From Micractinium sp. NFX-FRZ (Eukaryota > Chlorophyta > Trebouxiophyceae > Chlorellales > Chlorellaceae), in contig JAPTJF010000254.1 in the NCBI GenBank assembly GCA_029339195.1, positions 24,187-88,186 of the forward strand: a stretch of DNA of 64,000 nt. Direction: 5' to 3'. The translations under genes were made by a program, and so were the position numbers. Shown one piece after another: positions 10,501-22,500 of this stretch. Each line of letters starts with the position of its first letter. Within the stretch, counting starts at the first letter, position 1. The notes beneath the pieces were generated by a model that was not told the origin of the DNA, did no database searches, and worked only from the letters and a program-made list of their open reading frames with translations.

Positions 10501-12871
10501 GCCCAATGCCGGTGGCCGCCCAGCAGGCCTTTGCCCGCCACCTGACCACGCTCATCCAGAAGAAGCCCAGCCCGGGTGGGTGCCCCCTCACCTCCCTTCC
10601 TCCCCAGCCACGGCACCTCTGCAGGGCTCACTGACACACGTGGCCCCGCCATCGTGGCCAGCGGCCCCTGCGGCCTCCTGCTGTCAAGCAGACCCGCCTC
10701 TGTCTTGCCCACCACCCGCACCCTGCAGGCGGCTCCCCATACGCCGTCGATTACTACTCCTACAAAAATGGGAGGCTGCGGTAAGGGGGGGTGGGGCAGG
10801 CCCGGTTCATCAGGGCAGTGCGTGCACCAGGGGGTAGTGGGGTGAGGGCATGGGGCCACCCGGGGTGAAGCACAGCACAGCAAGGGGGGACATGCGCGGG
10901 CACCATGAATGATCAGCGCTGCCGCCAACTCGCTTTTGCCTCTCCCCCTTGATTCCCCCCCACCTGGCAGGTACTACTGGACTACTAAGAAGGCAAGTCA
11001 GTTGGCAAGGGAGTTGGGGTTGCGGTGGGCAGGACGAGCACTGTGCGGGTGGCAGGGTGCGGACTGAGTGCAGCAAGCGCTGAGCGGGAGGGGGCCGCTG
11101 CCGCCCACCCGAGCCGTGGCGCTGCTTGTTACGTACACGGCCCTGTGTCCCCGCCATGATGTTAGGTGTGGGCTGAAGTTGTGTCGTTCTTCAACTCCGG
11201 ACTGTGTGAGTTGGTTGGTGACCCCCGCTGGTGTCATCCAGCAAAGCCCAGCCCCGACGTGAACATTGTTGCTGAGTGGAGTGCGGCAGTGGCAACAGCA
11301 GATTCCACCTGCCCTGCCGTGCATGCCGGTGGATGCTGCATGCCGGTGGTTGCTGCATGCCATGCCAGCGTGCTTTCTGCCTGTGGTTCCCGCCCGGCAA
11401 CAAGTGACAGCGGCGGTGGGCTCCGCATGGCACGCCCGGTCATTCGTGCACCCTGGCTTGCCCATGCCTTCGCTCCCACAGCTCCGCCTCCTCGCCTGCC
11501 CCGGTACCTGCCACCCCCACCCTGCAGACGTGGCCGGCTCCAAGGAAACCAACGGCCCCTTCCAGACCAAGTACATCACCGGCTTCTGGGCCCGATACTA
11601 CAAGCTGCCCGCAGACAAGGGCAGCAACCTGTTGTGAGTGGGCGGCCGGCGGACAAGCGCAGCGGCAATGTGTCCGGCTGACTCGCGAGTGGTCAGCCGG
11701 CATGAGCAGCGTGATTGTTGAGATTGTGCTCTCTCTGTCCCCGCCAAACCGCGCCCCGGGGCGCCCCAGGTGGGCCCACCGGTGACCCGTGTTCTTATTA
11801 GGCGGCTTGTTGAGTCGGGAGGTGCCCTCGCTGGCCCCTTCCTCGCCCTGCCTCCCTCCGCTTGCCCCCAATCCCACCCTGCCTGACCCGCGCCTCTCCC
11901 CCGCCCCGCAGCGAGACGCTGAGCAACATGGAGAACGTTCTCATCGAGGCTGTGGACCCCGCCCAGGCCTCAGTCCTCTTCCGGATTACGAGCGTGGCAG
12001 TGAAGAACGGTGAGCAGGGGGAGGCCCAGGCGGCCCGGGGGGAGCTGCAGTGCAACAGCTGTGAAGAACGGTGAGGGGAGTTCCCCTGTTGAAGGGCGCG
12101 TGGGAGGCTGTGCCAGTGGGGGCCTCATGGCAGGCCGCCCGGGCAGGCTGGGGGCGCATGCGGGGTGCCGAATCGGAGGGGTTGCAAGCGGGGGTTGCCA
12201 GGCAAAGGTGGGGTTTGCTGGTCGGAGCACGTGTGCGCTGTGCAGCGCAGCGTGGTCAGCAGCCTTGTGGGCGGGCATGGGGTGAGACCTGCCCCTTGGC
12301 CAGGAGGGAATGCACGCCATGGGAGACCGTGCGGGCATGTAAGAGGGGCGGAGCACCGGCGACCGCTCCATGCCCCACGATCAACTGATCAGGCTTCGCC
12401 GGAGCTCTTTCTGTGTCCGCCTGCATGGGTGACCGAGGGGAAGCTCAGCAGGGACCCTGCTGACTTCCCAGGTGCCTCCCCTGGTCTCCCCTGGCCACGT
12501 TGCCGACCCCACCCCCTCTCCTCACCCCACCCCCGCTGCCGCAGGCTACCTGCCAGTCACGGATGCCCAGGGCAAGCCCACCAGTGAGTGCTCCCCTGCC
12601 CGGCCCGCCTGCCTGGCTGGGTGCAAGCTCGGGCGCAGACCGCAGCCCTTCCAGCCTGTCGCTGGGGTGGAAGGGCTTGGCACATCACCGGGCAGTGGGG
12701 CACCGGGGAGTGCGGCACCGGGTTGGGCAGCCTGGGCGTGCTGCCGCTGCCCGCTGACAGCCACCTTGCTGCCCCCCGCCCCCCCGCCGGGCCCCTCCCC
12801 CTGCAGACTGCGCCGGCAGCGGCACCACCGCCTGCATCAAGGAGCAGGTGTGGCTCAGGCCCAAGATGTGA
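4534..12871 (+). CDS. Secreted trypsin-fold (S1 family) protein, predicted catalytically dead, with C-terminal extension
   Basis: Twenty-four exons: 4534-4664, 4817-4921, 5235-5270, 5579-5717, 5994-6059, 6401-6462, 6692-6753, 7147-7209, 7467-7536, 7724-7844, 8383-8688, 8844-8897, 9224-9329, 9515-9545, 9737-9767, 10212-10251, 10474-10575, 10729-10780, 10971-10992, 11166-11217, 11528-11633, 11912-12009, 12545-12583, 12807-12871; 652 residues, phase closing at every junction. The N-terminus is a signal peptide. Residues about 80-461 follow the chymotrypsin fold: HACAG (C95) pairs with ARC (C121); DENDIALL supplies the Asp (D199); RLCAG, then QDTGAPLV, VGLFSY, VYTDLASVRSWI in trypsin order. The His of 'TAAHC' is Arg120 and the Ser of 'GDSGGPL' is Thr390, so proteolysis is unlikely. 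Residues 462-652 form an unrecognised domain. The intron after 10992 has a GC donor. Several exon choices rest on phase plus the trypsin pattern. Confidence 0.83.
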
Positions 12872-13712
12872 GGCCTGGCCCTCACGCAGGCGAGGCGGCT
12901 GCTCCCACGTGGGGGAGGCTTGCAGCAGGTGCAGTGGAGGGCACGGCTGCAGCGCATGCTGCATCTCCTGTGTCCACCTGGACCACCGATGGCAAAGGGT
13001 GCGCCCCCGCCGAGCAAAAGCAGGTGTGGCCGGTTGCAGCAGCATGCTGGGCAGCGGCCGCATGGCCAACAGTGCAAGGACCGTCTTTGCCACCTCACCC
13101 ACCCTCCTGCCCACACCCACACCGTAGCTACTCGCACTAAACTACCGCACTAAAGTCGCATTAATGAACCTGCCCCTATGTGCCTTCCCTCTTAGCACTT
13201 ATGCTGACCCTGACCCCTGGGCATTCTCTCCCTCCCTCTGAGTATCTTTGGCAAGATGCTCCTTCAGAAACCACTGCCCACACCCACACCCGCCTGGCAG
13301 TCAATGCCTTGGCAAACGGCATGCAGTTGAGCACGCCTTCATTGCGCTTTATATAGTGCTATGTAGTAATTGATTCATAATACAAATGATAGTAGTGGCA
13401 GGCCTGCCCTCAGTCTGGGCCAGGCCTTCGTTGCTTATACACGCTGGATGCAGCGCGCCTTGATGCCGTACCGCCAGGGTGCCCATGGCGAGCGTCCGAG
13501 GCCCAGGGCCCAGTTGCAGCAATTTTAAAGCCTTGGTATCCTTTGTTTTAACCAATCAGGCAGGGAGCAGCGACACAGCTACAGTGGGCGACAAGTCCGG
13601 GGCGCGCGCGGGAACCGCGTTGTGTGCCGCTTATCTTTCTTGCCGTGTCGCCACCGCTTCAGGGCCGGTTGCTTGCCCTGTGTGCCATATACAGAGCTCT
13701 CTGTCGCCACAC
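12872..13712. other. 3' UTR and promoter region
   Basis: No gene supported. No TGTAA was found after the trypsin-like gene. A short AT-rich island with a TATATA stretch lies near 13349-13385. An open frame reaches back from 13713 to 13479, so a longer N-terminus for the next gene is possible. Confidence 0.5.
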
Positions 13713-16700
13713 ATGGCAGGAACCGCGAGCGGCAGCAGCCTGCTGCTTTCAATTCCTGGGGCGGAGCTCCACCGGGTGGTGGGGCAGCAACAATGGCTGG
13801 TGTGCAGCGCGGCCACGCTGACCGTCACCGCCGTCGGGCAAGCAGGGTCGGCGGCGCCGCCAGCGGCGGCGGCGGCGGCGTGCGGCGCCAAGCAGCAGCA
13901 GCTCTACCCAGACCTGTACCAGGGCGGCCCCGCTGCCGGGGCCGGCTCGCAAAGCGGGCATGCACCTGACGTCATTGTGGCAGCAGTGGGCGCCCACTCC
14001 TGGCAGCTCCTTCCCTCCACTCAGACGCTCAAGGTGTGCTGTGCAGGCAGGCAGCAGCTGCAGGCGCGGGTGTGCTGTGTTTGGATGTGCATCCTGCCGT
14101 GGGAGCAGCATCAACCATTGACCTGTGCAACAGGCTGTGTGCAGGTTATCAGCGCGGGCATACCGGCCACGTGACTGCGGTGCAAGCTGGTGGTGCCCGG
14201 TGCTGCCCCGCTTGCTGCCGGCCCCGTGCTTGCTGTCCCGCCCACAGCCCCTCTCTCCCTCCCACCGGCTGCAGGTGGGGCAACTCACCTTCATATTCAG
14301 CACCCCACAGCACGACACTTTCCTGTCGGGTAAGCAGCCCACCCTGCAGCCGCGGCAGCAGCAGCCGCCGCGGGGCCTGCGCAGCTCTGCATGCAGCTGC
14401 CAGGCTGCCCTGGTCTGGTCTGCCTACCGCTTGATGCTGCTGCACTGGCGCTGTTTTCCCTCGTGGCCATGCTGGGGGCAGACTTGATTGCGGAGGCTTT
14501 GGTTCTGCCTGCGTAATCACGTGCCAAACCTGTGCACGACTCCACGCCGTGCCTGTCCCGCTGTGCAGTGACGCTGGCGGCAGACGCGGATGTGGCGGCG
14601 GTTGGCATGCTGGAGGCGATACTGGAGGAGGTGACGGTGTACAGGTAGGGGTGGGGGAGGGGGAGGGAGGAGGTGGGGCAGGAGGGAGGGCTGGGCCGCA
14701 CCCTCAAGGATGAGGGTCGCCAAGTGGCGGTGACGCTGCACAGGCAGGGGGGGGGAGGGGAAACCAGGGCAGGTGGTGGTGGGCCAGTGATGCTGCGCGG
14801 GTGGTGGTGGGCGGCTGGTGTCGGTGTGCAAGGTTGCCCATGGTGGCTGGTGTGTGTGCGGGTTGTGTGATTGAACCTGCTGGAACTGGTGCACCTGTGG
14901 GCTTTGGGTGCATGGCAGCGGTGCAGCGCACTCCCGCACGGGCATTGGTGCACTGCACAGCCAGCACAGCACAGCACAGCACCGGAGCAGCCCGGCCCCT
15001 CGCCTCGCACCCCCACCCGCCCACCCCCAAACCACGGCTGCCGCAGGGAGTCGGCAGCGCTCCTGGCCGACCCTCATGCGCAGGCGGGGGAGGCTGTGCT
15101 GGCTGAGCACGCCTTCAAGAGCAGCCTGGCGCAGGGCGTGCACACCACCAGCAAGCGGCTGGCGACAGGGCTTCTGGTGAGGCAGGCGGGGCTAGGGCTG
15201 GGGGCAGCGGGCAGTGACGGACCGGGCGGGCAGTGGAATGCGGCTGTGGGTTCAAACCCAACCTTGGATGCTGCCTGCATCTTACAAGTGTGTGCCCAAG
15301 GCCCTTCCTGGAGCCACACAGTGCTGCATGCCATCTGTACTGCATGCCGTGGAGGCATCACCTGCTGCCCTGAGACTGCACGTTGCGCCCTCACTCCCGC
15401 CGCCACTCACGTCCTCCCCTTGCCCGCCTGCTCCCCTTGCCCACCTTGCTACTCACGCTTGCAGGCGTCTGCCACCTATGCGGCCGCCGGCATCAGCAAG
15501 AGCGCCCGACGCCTCACGCCTGCCGAGCCCACCGCCACCCCGGTGGCCGTCTCGCCTGGCACTAAGAACAGGTGTGGGGAGTGGCCTGGCACTAATAAGT
15601 GAGGCCCAATGTTTGTAAAGGCGCAGGCTGGTGGGCTGCACACCGGCCTGCTTTCAACAGCCTGCGCTATGCACCGTGATGACGTGGCCGCATTCCAGCC
15701 GACCAGTTTTGATTGCTGTGCTGGTTGCTCGCCCCGCCTGCTCCGGCTGACCCACCCGCCGCGCATGCACTCCTGCCGCTCGCTGCCCCCGCCCGCCCGC
15801 AGGTTCAAGCAGACGGCGCAGGTGGCGGCGCTTGCTGCCAAGGCAATGAACGGGGCAGCCAGCTGCGTGGGGTGGGCGGGGGCCAAAGTGGCCGGCGGAG
15901 GTGAGCAGCAGGGCCGGGTGCTGCCCTTGCTTTGCTTGCCAGCTGGCCGGTGCCGTGACATGCATGCAGGTGCTCTTACGAATCTTGTCTGCTGAGCGTC
16001 AGCTGCTGAGGGATGAATGAGTAAGATTGATTAAGTTTGAGTAGAATTGAAGATGCCGCCCCTTGCGCCCCATGCGCTGCAGTGCTGTGGGCCGCCGGAG
16101 CCGACAAAAAGCTGAAGGCTGGGGAGGAGCCAAGTGAGCCGGGGTGGTGGTGCTGGCAGCTTCTGGGTGGCTAGATGCTTGCTCCCAGCGTGGGCGGCGC
16201 GTGCTTGTCGTGGGCTGGGTGGGCAGGCGGGCAGGCAAGGGGGGACCGCTGCCTCCCACGGCATCTCAATTCAGCAGCCCGCTCAGCCTCTGTGTCCTAG
16301 CACCCCCCTGAGCTTTTCATGTCATGCCCCTTGCCCGTTGCTGCTAGGCCCGCTGCGCGAGGTGGGCCACGCCGCGCTGCTGGGCTTTGCCGAGGTGAGG
16401 CGCTGCTGCGTGCGGCTCCCGAGTTGTGTTGTTCATTTACCTTCTGTGCCCGCCGCGGTTGGGGGTAGCTGGGAGCGCACCAGCAGTGGAGGGGTGCACG
16501 CAGAGCGGGAGCCGGTGCATGCACTCTGGTCAGCTGTCCTAACATCTCTCTGTACATGAAGATGCTCTGCAAAGCGCGCTTGGTTTTGCTGCAGGTGTGG
16601 GAGAGCATGGAGGAGGCGGGCAAGACGGTGCTGCTGGCCACGCGGGACGGCACGGCAGAGGTGGTGCGCCAGCGGTGAGGCACGGGTGGGCGGGGCAGGG

Positions 16701-17581
16701 TGCTTGGTGCTCGCTGACACAGCGGTGGGGCGAGGCGTGGCTGGGTGGCAGCGCACCCCTGGGTGCGAGCATGCTGCCCTGCGCTGTGGGTGCAGGGAAG
16801 GGAGCAGGGCTTGCTGCAGCAGCTGTGCAGGCTGCAGCACGGCAGTCCCAAAGGGGGGACCTCCCCTGCCAGTGCTGCAGCTCATTCCCCTGCCTTGCGT
16901 GCTGCTGGCACCAGCACGCCACACGCCCATGTGCAGCCTGGCTTCGCCTGGCCCGCCGCCCCCGCCTCGCCTGCAAACACACGCCTCGCCTGCAAACACA
17001 CTCGTGTGTTGCTCCTGCGCCGCAGGTATGGGCAGGATGCGGCGGAAGTGAGCGTGGACGGCATGAATGCAGCGGGGCACACCGCAGACGCTGCTCTGGC
17101 AGGTGGGTGGCTGGCTGGCTGCGGCCAGTCCATGCTGCTTGCCAGCGACAGGGGTGGCTGCTGCTGCTGGCCTGCCACCCGCATGACGCGGCTCGTGCCC
17201 GCTGCATGCGTTGTGCCAGCAAGGCCGCTGCCGGCAGGGCGCACGAAATGGAGTGCTACTGCCGCGCATGCGCGGTGATACTATGTGTCCCTAAGCTGTA
17301 CTGCCCAGTACACGCTCAGCGTGACAGCCACATGGGCGTCGTTCTGACTGCTCTGCTGCTGCCCCTGCCCTTCCTCCCCTGCCTTGCCCTGTTCTGCAGC
17401 CCGCAAGATTGGGGTGAGAGCTCTGGCCAAGGGAGCAGCCAAGAGCACTGCCAAGGGAGTCATCCACAAGTGGGCGGGCGCCGAGGGGCCAGCGGCTGCT
17501 GGTAGTGGGGTCGGCAGCAGCACCCGCATCAGCAATGCACCACCCACAGCCCCCACGGCGCGCCTGCCTGGGCCCGGCTAG
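13713..17581 (+). CDS. Senescence/dehydration-associated protein (ERD7/spartin-type Senescence domain)
   Basis: Eleven exons: 13713-14033, 14275-14329, 14569-14644, 15047-15176, 15465-15571, 15803-15900, 16083-16133, 16348-16394, 16595-16674, 17026-17102, 17400-17581; 407 residues, phases exact. The N-terminal part (LLLSIPGAELHRVV, then VGQLTFIFSTPQHDTFL) matches the start of plant ERD7 proteins ('iL.IpgA.lh'). The C-terminal half is a run of Ala/Gly-rich amphipathic helices (SLAQGVHTTSKRLATGLL, ARKIGVRALAKGAAKSTAKG) typical of the Senescence domain, which in plants and in human spartin binds lipids and lipid droplets. It likely sits peripherally on membranes or droplets. ATG 13713 is preferred because homology starts right after it; 13479 in the same frame is an alternative. 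TGTAA at 17708-17712. Confidence 0.82.
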
Positions 17582-18299
17582 GTACTGCACTGTTGCTGCT
17601 CACCCCCGCACGGCTTTGAGGCATTGATATCACTGCTCAGGTTTTGCATGCATTGGGTTTATTGATTCATCGTGATGCACGTGCCTCAGCATGCCGCGGC
17701 ACTGCACTGTAACTTTACCTGGAGGGCAACAGCCATGAAGCGCATGAATTATCTGGTGGGGCTGGTGAGTGTGGCCCCCCGGTGCCGCTGCCACCACTTC
17801 CCAAGGTTGCTCCCGCCCCACGCTGAGACTTACATGGCCCCCTTGCGCTCCCCAGGCAGAGCGAGGTGTGAGCCCGTGCTGCTGAGAGCCGCCGGGCCGC
17901 ACATGTGCTTCCCCTTGCAGGATAAGAGTCAACACGTTGCCATGAAATGAAAGTTGTACATCAGCCAGACGATACGTACGTGCTACGCCCTGGCTTGCCG
18001 TACGGTTGCACTCGGATTCCCGTGCCCTGCCAACTGCGCCCGCCAGCGCCTGGCACGTCCACTTGTATCAGCGCAGGCGGCCGCCGGATCCGCTGCAGCC
18101 ACTTTCCAGCTCTGGGGAGTTCAGCCGTTCAAGTGGGGGGAGGGAAGAAGGTGTGGCGGGGATCGGGTGTGCACTTTGAATGCGCCGCTTGCGTTGTCCG
18201 GCGTATGCGATTGCAGTCTGGTGGGGCAGGCAGGGAGGGCCCGCACTGCCTCCACAGCTGCGTGTGCGATCGATCTCCCAGGTGACTGACAGGGATGCC
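17582..18299. other. 3' UTR and intergenic region
   Basis: TGTAA at 17708-17712 ends the senescence-domain gene. An open frame at 17947-18289 has no recognisable coding character and was not called. Confidence 0.5.
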
Positions 18300-18950
18300 A
18301 TGTCGCCACCGACCCGTCCCTGCCCGCTGCTCGGCTGCAGGTGGGGCAAGTGGTGGACGGGTCTGGTCGTCGCCGGGGTGCTGGTGCTGTGGACCACTCT
18401 CATGACGGTGCCCACCTACTCATTGGCGGTCCACACCCCCAGCCACCCCAAGGCAAGCCGCTCACAGCAGCAACCAAGCATGCGGCATGGAAGCAATGCA
18501 GGGGTTGGTTGTCTGTCTGACACGTGTGGACTTGGTAGCCATTGGTGGTGGGTGCCTCTTCATCTTCCATCCTGCACCCCTGCTGTGCCCCTGCTGTGCC
18601 ACCTTTGCCCCCGGCCGTGCAGGCTCGCCTGCTGCGCCACGAGCTGAGCCAGGCGTGGCAGCACCTGCAGGATGTCTCAGCGGCTGCGGAGGCCGTGCCA
18701 GGGTGGCGATGACGAAGAGTAGGAGGAGGGGAGCACCCCCGCACAGCAACACCAGAGCGTGGAGGAGCTGCAGGCAGCGCTTGCACGTTTCGAGGCGCTG
18801 GTGGCAGAGGCCAAGGCGAACCTGGTGGCGAGGGCGGGCGCCACAAGGCGCACCGACAGCGAAGCAGCGCTGGGGTCGAGGCGGGGCGTGCGGCAGGGGG
18901 CAGCAGGCAGCGGTGTGTCATTTGGGATGGAGCGGCTGGGCACGGCCTAG
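18300..18950 (+). CDS. Putative small single-pass membrane protein, exon structure unresolved
   Basis: Visible pieces: 18300-18455 encodes a short N-terminus and a clear membrane segment (GLVVAGVLVLWTTLMTV), ending at a GC donor (GCAAGC). A second exon at 18623 continues in phase with RLLRHELSQAWQHLQDV, a helical segment. That frame stops at 18712. Another frame from about 18747 to 18950 reads VEELQAALARFEALVAEAKA, a likely coiled coil, but joining it needs a weak donor near 18695. Either a 78-residue protein ending at 18712 or a longer coiled-coil protein is possible. No family recognised; the start codon is also uncertain. Confidence 0.35.
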
Positions 18951-19593
18951 CTAGTTCAGGGCAGCTGTGTGGGCACCCTCAGAACCACGCTGTCTGCCCT
19001 GACAGTCCCACCTTGCAAAGCGTGTGTAGCTTTAATTCACACAGAGCAGGCAAAGCGTGTTGTGTTTGGGCTCAGCGGTGGCGAGCCTGCAGGCAACTCG
19101 ACAGGTCAATTCCCCGCCCCCTGCCCAGCGGCCCCCAACTGGCCTTCCTGCCTGGTTGGGTGCTGGTGGAACACATGGTTGGGTCGTGTGCCGCGGGCAG
19201 CTCTGTGATGGCCCAGGGGTGGTGGCGTGTCTCATGTACTGAGAGACCTTCCTGACCATGCAGGCCCAAGGGCACAATGTCCATGGCATGCTGGGCATGC
19301 AGCCTTTCTCGCCCGCCAGCAGCTGCCTGTTGCCTGCCGTATCCTGCCACGGCCTGCACTGCTGCAAAGGTAAGCTGAGTGTCGGGCTAACCTGAAGTAG
19401 GGCCAAATAATTACTACAACCGCCGCAGCTTTCAGACCAGTTCCTTCAGGCAGCAGGGGTGCATGTGTGCAAAGTGTTCCGAGGTGCTGCCGCTGCGCCG
19501 AGGCGGCCGCCGCCGCCGCCACAGCATGCACAGCATTCTCGCTCCAAGACTTCTGGGCCTCGCCGGCCCGCTCATCCCATCGGCGCCTGCACA
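18951..19593. other. Intergenic / promoter of the MYND gene
   Basis: No gene supported. No clear polyadenylation signal or repeat was noticed here. Confidence 0.45.
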
Positions 19594-22500
19594 ATGTCGC
19601 GGCGGCTCCTTGCCCGCCTCCGCCAACTGCAAACGGGGTTTGGAGTCGTATGCGTCTCCGAGCAGCAGGCTCCCCAGGCGGGGCGCTTGCTTGAGTTGGC
19701 ATCCGAATTGAAGGCACTTTCATTGTCGTTGGATGCACAGCAGGACACGCCGGAGCTCAGGAGGTGGGGTTTCGCATAAGTCGTCTGCGCCTGGAGCCCC
19801 TGCTACCGCAGCTGGATGGCTAGTAATCGTGCCTGGTGTGTCGGGGGAGTTAGGTCGCCCGAAACTACCGCCTCCATCCCGAAACACACCACCCGCGACA
19901 CCCTCTCCCTGCCGCCTACCGCCTGCCGCCTGCCGCAGGGAGATGGTGGCCTTGGCAACGCAGCTGGCAGACTTCAGCAGGGCAGCCAGCCGCGAGATGA
20001 ATGGCCTGATTTCAGATGAAGCCCTGGGAGCGGTGTTCCCGCAGCTCGAGGCGGCAGCTGTCGTCCTGACCGTGCTGGCCCTGCTGGGCACCCAAGTCGA
20101 GCTGCCGACGCAGGACACGTTCCGCCTTGCGAGCGCCGCTTCAGTCGTCTTTGAGGCCGGCTGCCATGGGCTGCACATTGCGCGCCGGGACGGGGCGCCG
20201 GTGGTGGAGTTCCTACATATGCAGCTGCTGGGCGCAGTCATGGTGGTTGTGCACTTGCTAGTGCCCAGCAGCCAGCCGCACGCGCAGGCGGCCTTTGCGG
20301 GAAGCACGGGGCGGCCAGGCGTGCTGCTGCCCTGGCTGGCGGAAGTCATTGCCGCCCTGGATTCGTGCATGGGTGCGTCTGGGTGCTCAGCGCAGCGTGC
20401 GTGGACGCAGCGGCTTGCTTGCCTGCCTGCCTGCCTGCTTCCCCGTGGCTGGCTGTGTGGCAGCGGGGAGCATCCCAGGCTAGACTGGATGCAGCTGGCC
20501 GGCCGGGCTGGCATGTGGGGCATGTGAGCGCTGACCACCTGCCTCTGGCCATTCTTCACATTCCTGCCTCTGCCCCCTCCTCTGTAGGCGAGGCAGCGGC
20601 CTCCATGTCGATGGATGTTTGTGTGCTGGCTGACAAATTCTTCACCACGACCGCCTATGCGAAGCACGCCGCAGCGCTGGCAGGCGACGCCCCCCTGCAG
20701 CAAGCTGTCACCAGCCTGCTGCTGCGCCGCTGCCTGCCAGCCGTCGCAGCCGAGGCGGCGGTGGACCCAGGGCAGATGCTGGACCCGACCAGCAACGCCC
20801 ACAAGGCCATGCTTGCGCTGGGCCCGCTGCTCGCGGCACGCTGCCTGCAGCACACCGCCATGCAGCAGCTGCGGCGGGACAGCAGCGCAGCCGCTGCTGC
20901 GGTACGCCACGCGGCGGCCGTTGTCGGCGCTTTGCCGGCCCGCAGGCCCGACGAAGTGCCTGCTGTGCTCTACGGCAGGGCACAATGCTATGCCCTGGGG
21001 CTGCTGGCGTCGGTGAGCCGCTGTCTGATGGGCAACGGCGGCAGCGGTGGCAGCACCACCGCGGCCGATGACAATGAGGCTGCCAGCAGCACAGGCGGCG
21101 GGGCAGTTTGCCAGGGCGGCCGGCAGGCGGCAGCCTGGGAGGTGGTGCAGCTGGTGCCGCATGTAGCAGCCGTTGTGCGCAGCGTGGCAGCAGGCAGAGA
21201 GCACCGAGCAGACGAAGTGCCAACGGCTTGCCACAATTTCACCACCAGCTGCGCGCTGCTGGAGCAGCTGCAGGGCTGCTCAGCCCAGCCGGCCCAACTG
21301 CAGGCGTGGGTGGCGGCGGCAGAGGCAGCCCTGCGCCTGCAGCAGCTGCTTGCTGACCTGGCATCCGAGCCGGGGCAGCCCACTGAGCGGCCCTTTAATT
21401 GCGCCGTGCCAAACCTATCTGGGGCGCTCCTCAAGTGCCTCTGGCTGCACCCGCCGTCACCCAGCACAGACGCCAGCGGCACCACCGGCAGCACAGAGGG
21501 CGCCAGCACGGCGCGCCAGCTGTGGCAGCTGCACAGCGCGGGGTGCCGCCTGGTCCACTGGGTGACAACGGACAGCAGCCGGCAGCTGGCGGCGCCGGGC
21601 ATGGGGCATGCAGGCAGCCTGAGGCAGCTGCTCTTGGGGTTGGACCGTGTGTTCCAGCTGGCCCACGCCTGCCTGGCGCCTGCTGGCGGAGAGGGGGAGA
21701 AAGAAGGGGAGGCGCCCAGGTGGGGTGGTTGCGGGAGGGCACAGGCAGTGTGTGGTGGGTGTTTCTCCTATGGAGGGCGCCGTGCCGAGCTGCGCCGTGC
21801 CGTGCCACGCTGTGCCGTGGCGGGAGCTGACCCCCGGTGCACAGCCAGCCATCCACCCCTTTCCTGCTGCCTGTCCCTGCAGGGAGGCGCTCGCCCTGTG
21901 CGCTGCGCACTGGCAGGCGGCGCGCGCGGTGATGGCGGCCCTGTCAGCTGCCGCCCCGCCGACACCTGGCGAGCAGCAGGCCAAGCTGGCAACACCCTGG
22001 GACACCTTTGAGTGCCTGCTGGACTCGGCCTGCCTGGCGGCCCACACCTACCCGTGCCCAGTTTCAGTCGACTTTCTAGCACCGGTGCTGCAGGCAGTGG
22101 CTGCACTGCCAGAGGTGGGTGGGCGGGCGGGCAGGCAGGTGGCAGCGTGCATTTATGGCTGCACCAATGTTAAACAGCAAGACGCTTGCGATTCCCTGGC
22201 TCTGGGCATTCTGCCACCCTCCAGGCCTGCAAGCAGCGCAGCAGGCGATGACGCCTGCCACCGATGCCCTGCATGCGTGGCATTGCAGGGCGCCGAGTAC
22301 GGCAGGCAGGCTTGGGCGCGAATGCTGGCGGTGTGCCAGCTGGGCGCCCGGTCCGAGTCAGGCATGGCAACAGCTCTGCTGAACTCGGGGCTGGTGGAGC
22401 AGGCGCTCTCCCACTGCACCCGGGAGGGCGACGCCGACGCACACACAGCCGCTGTTCAGGTGTGTGTGCTCTGTGCCTGGACAAGGGAGTGGTGGTGGTC

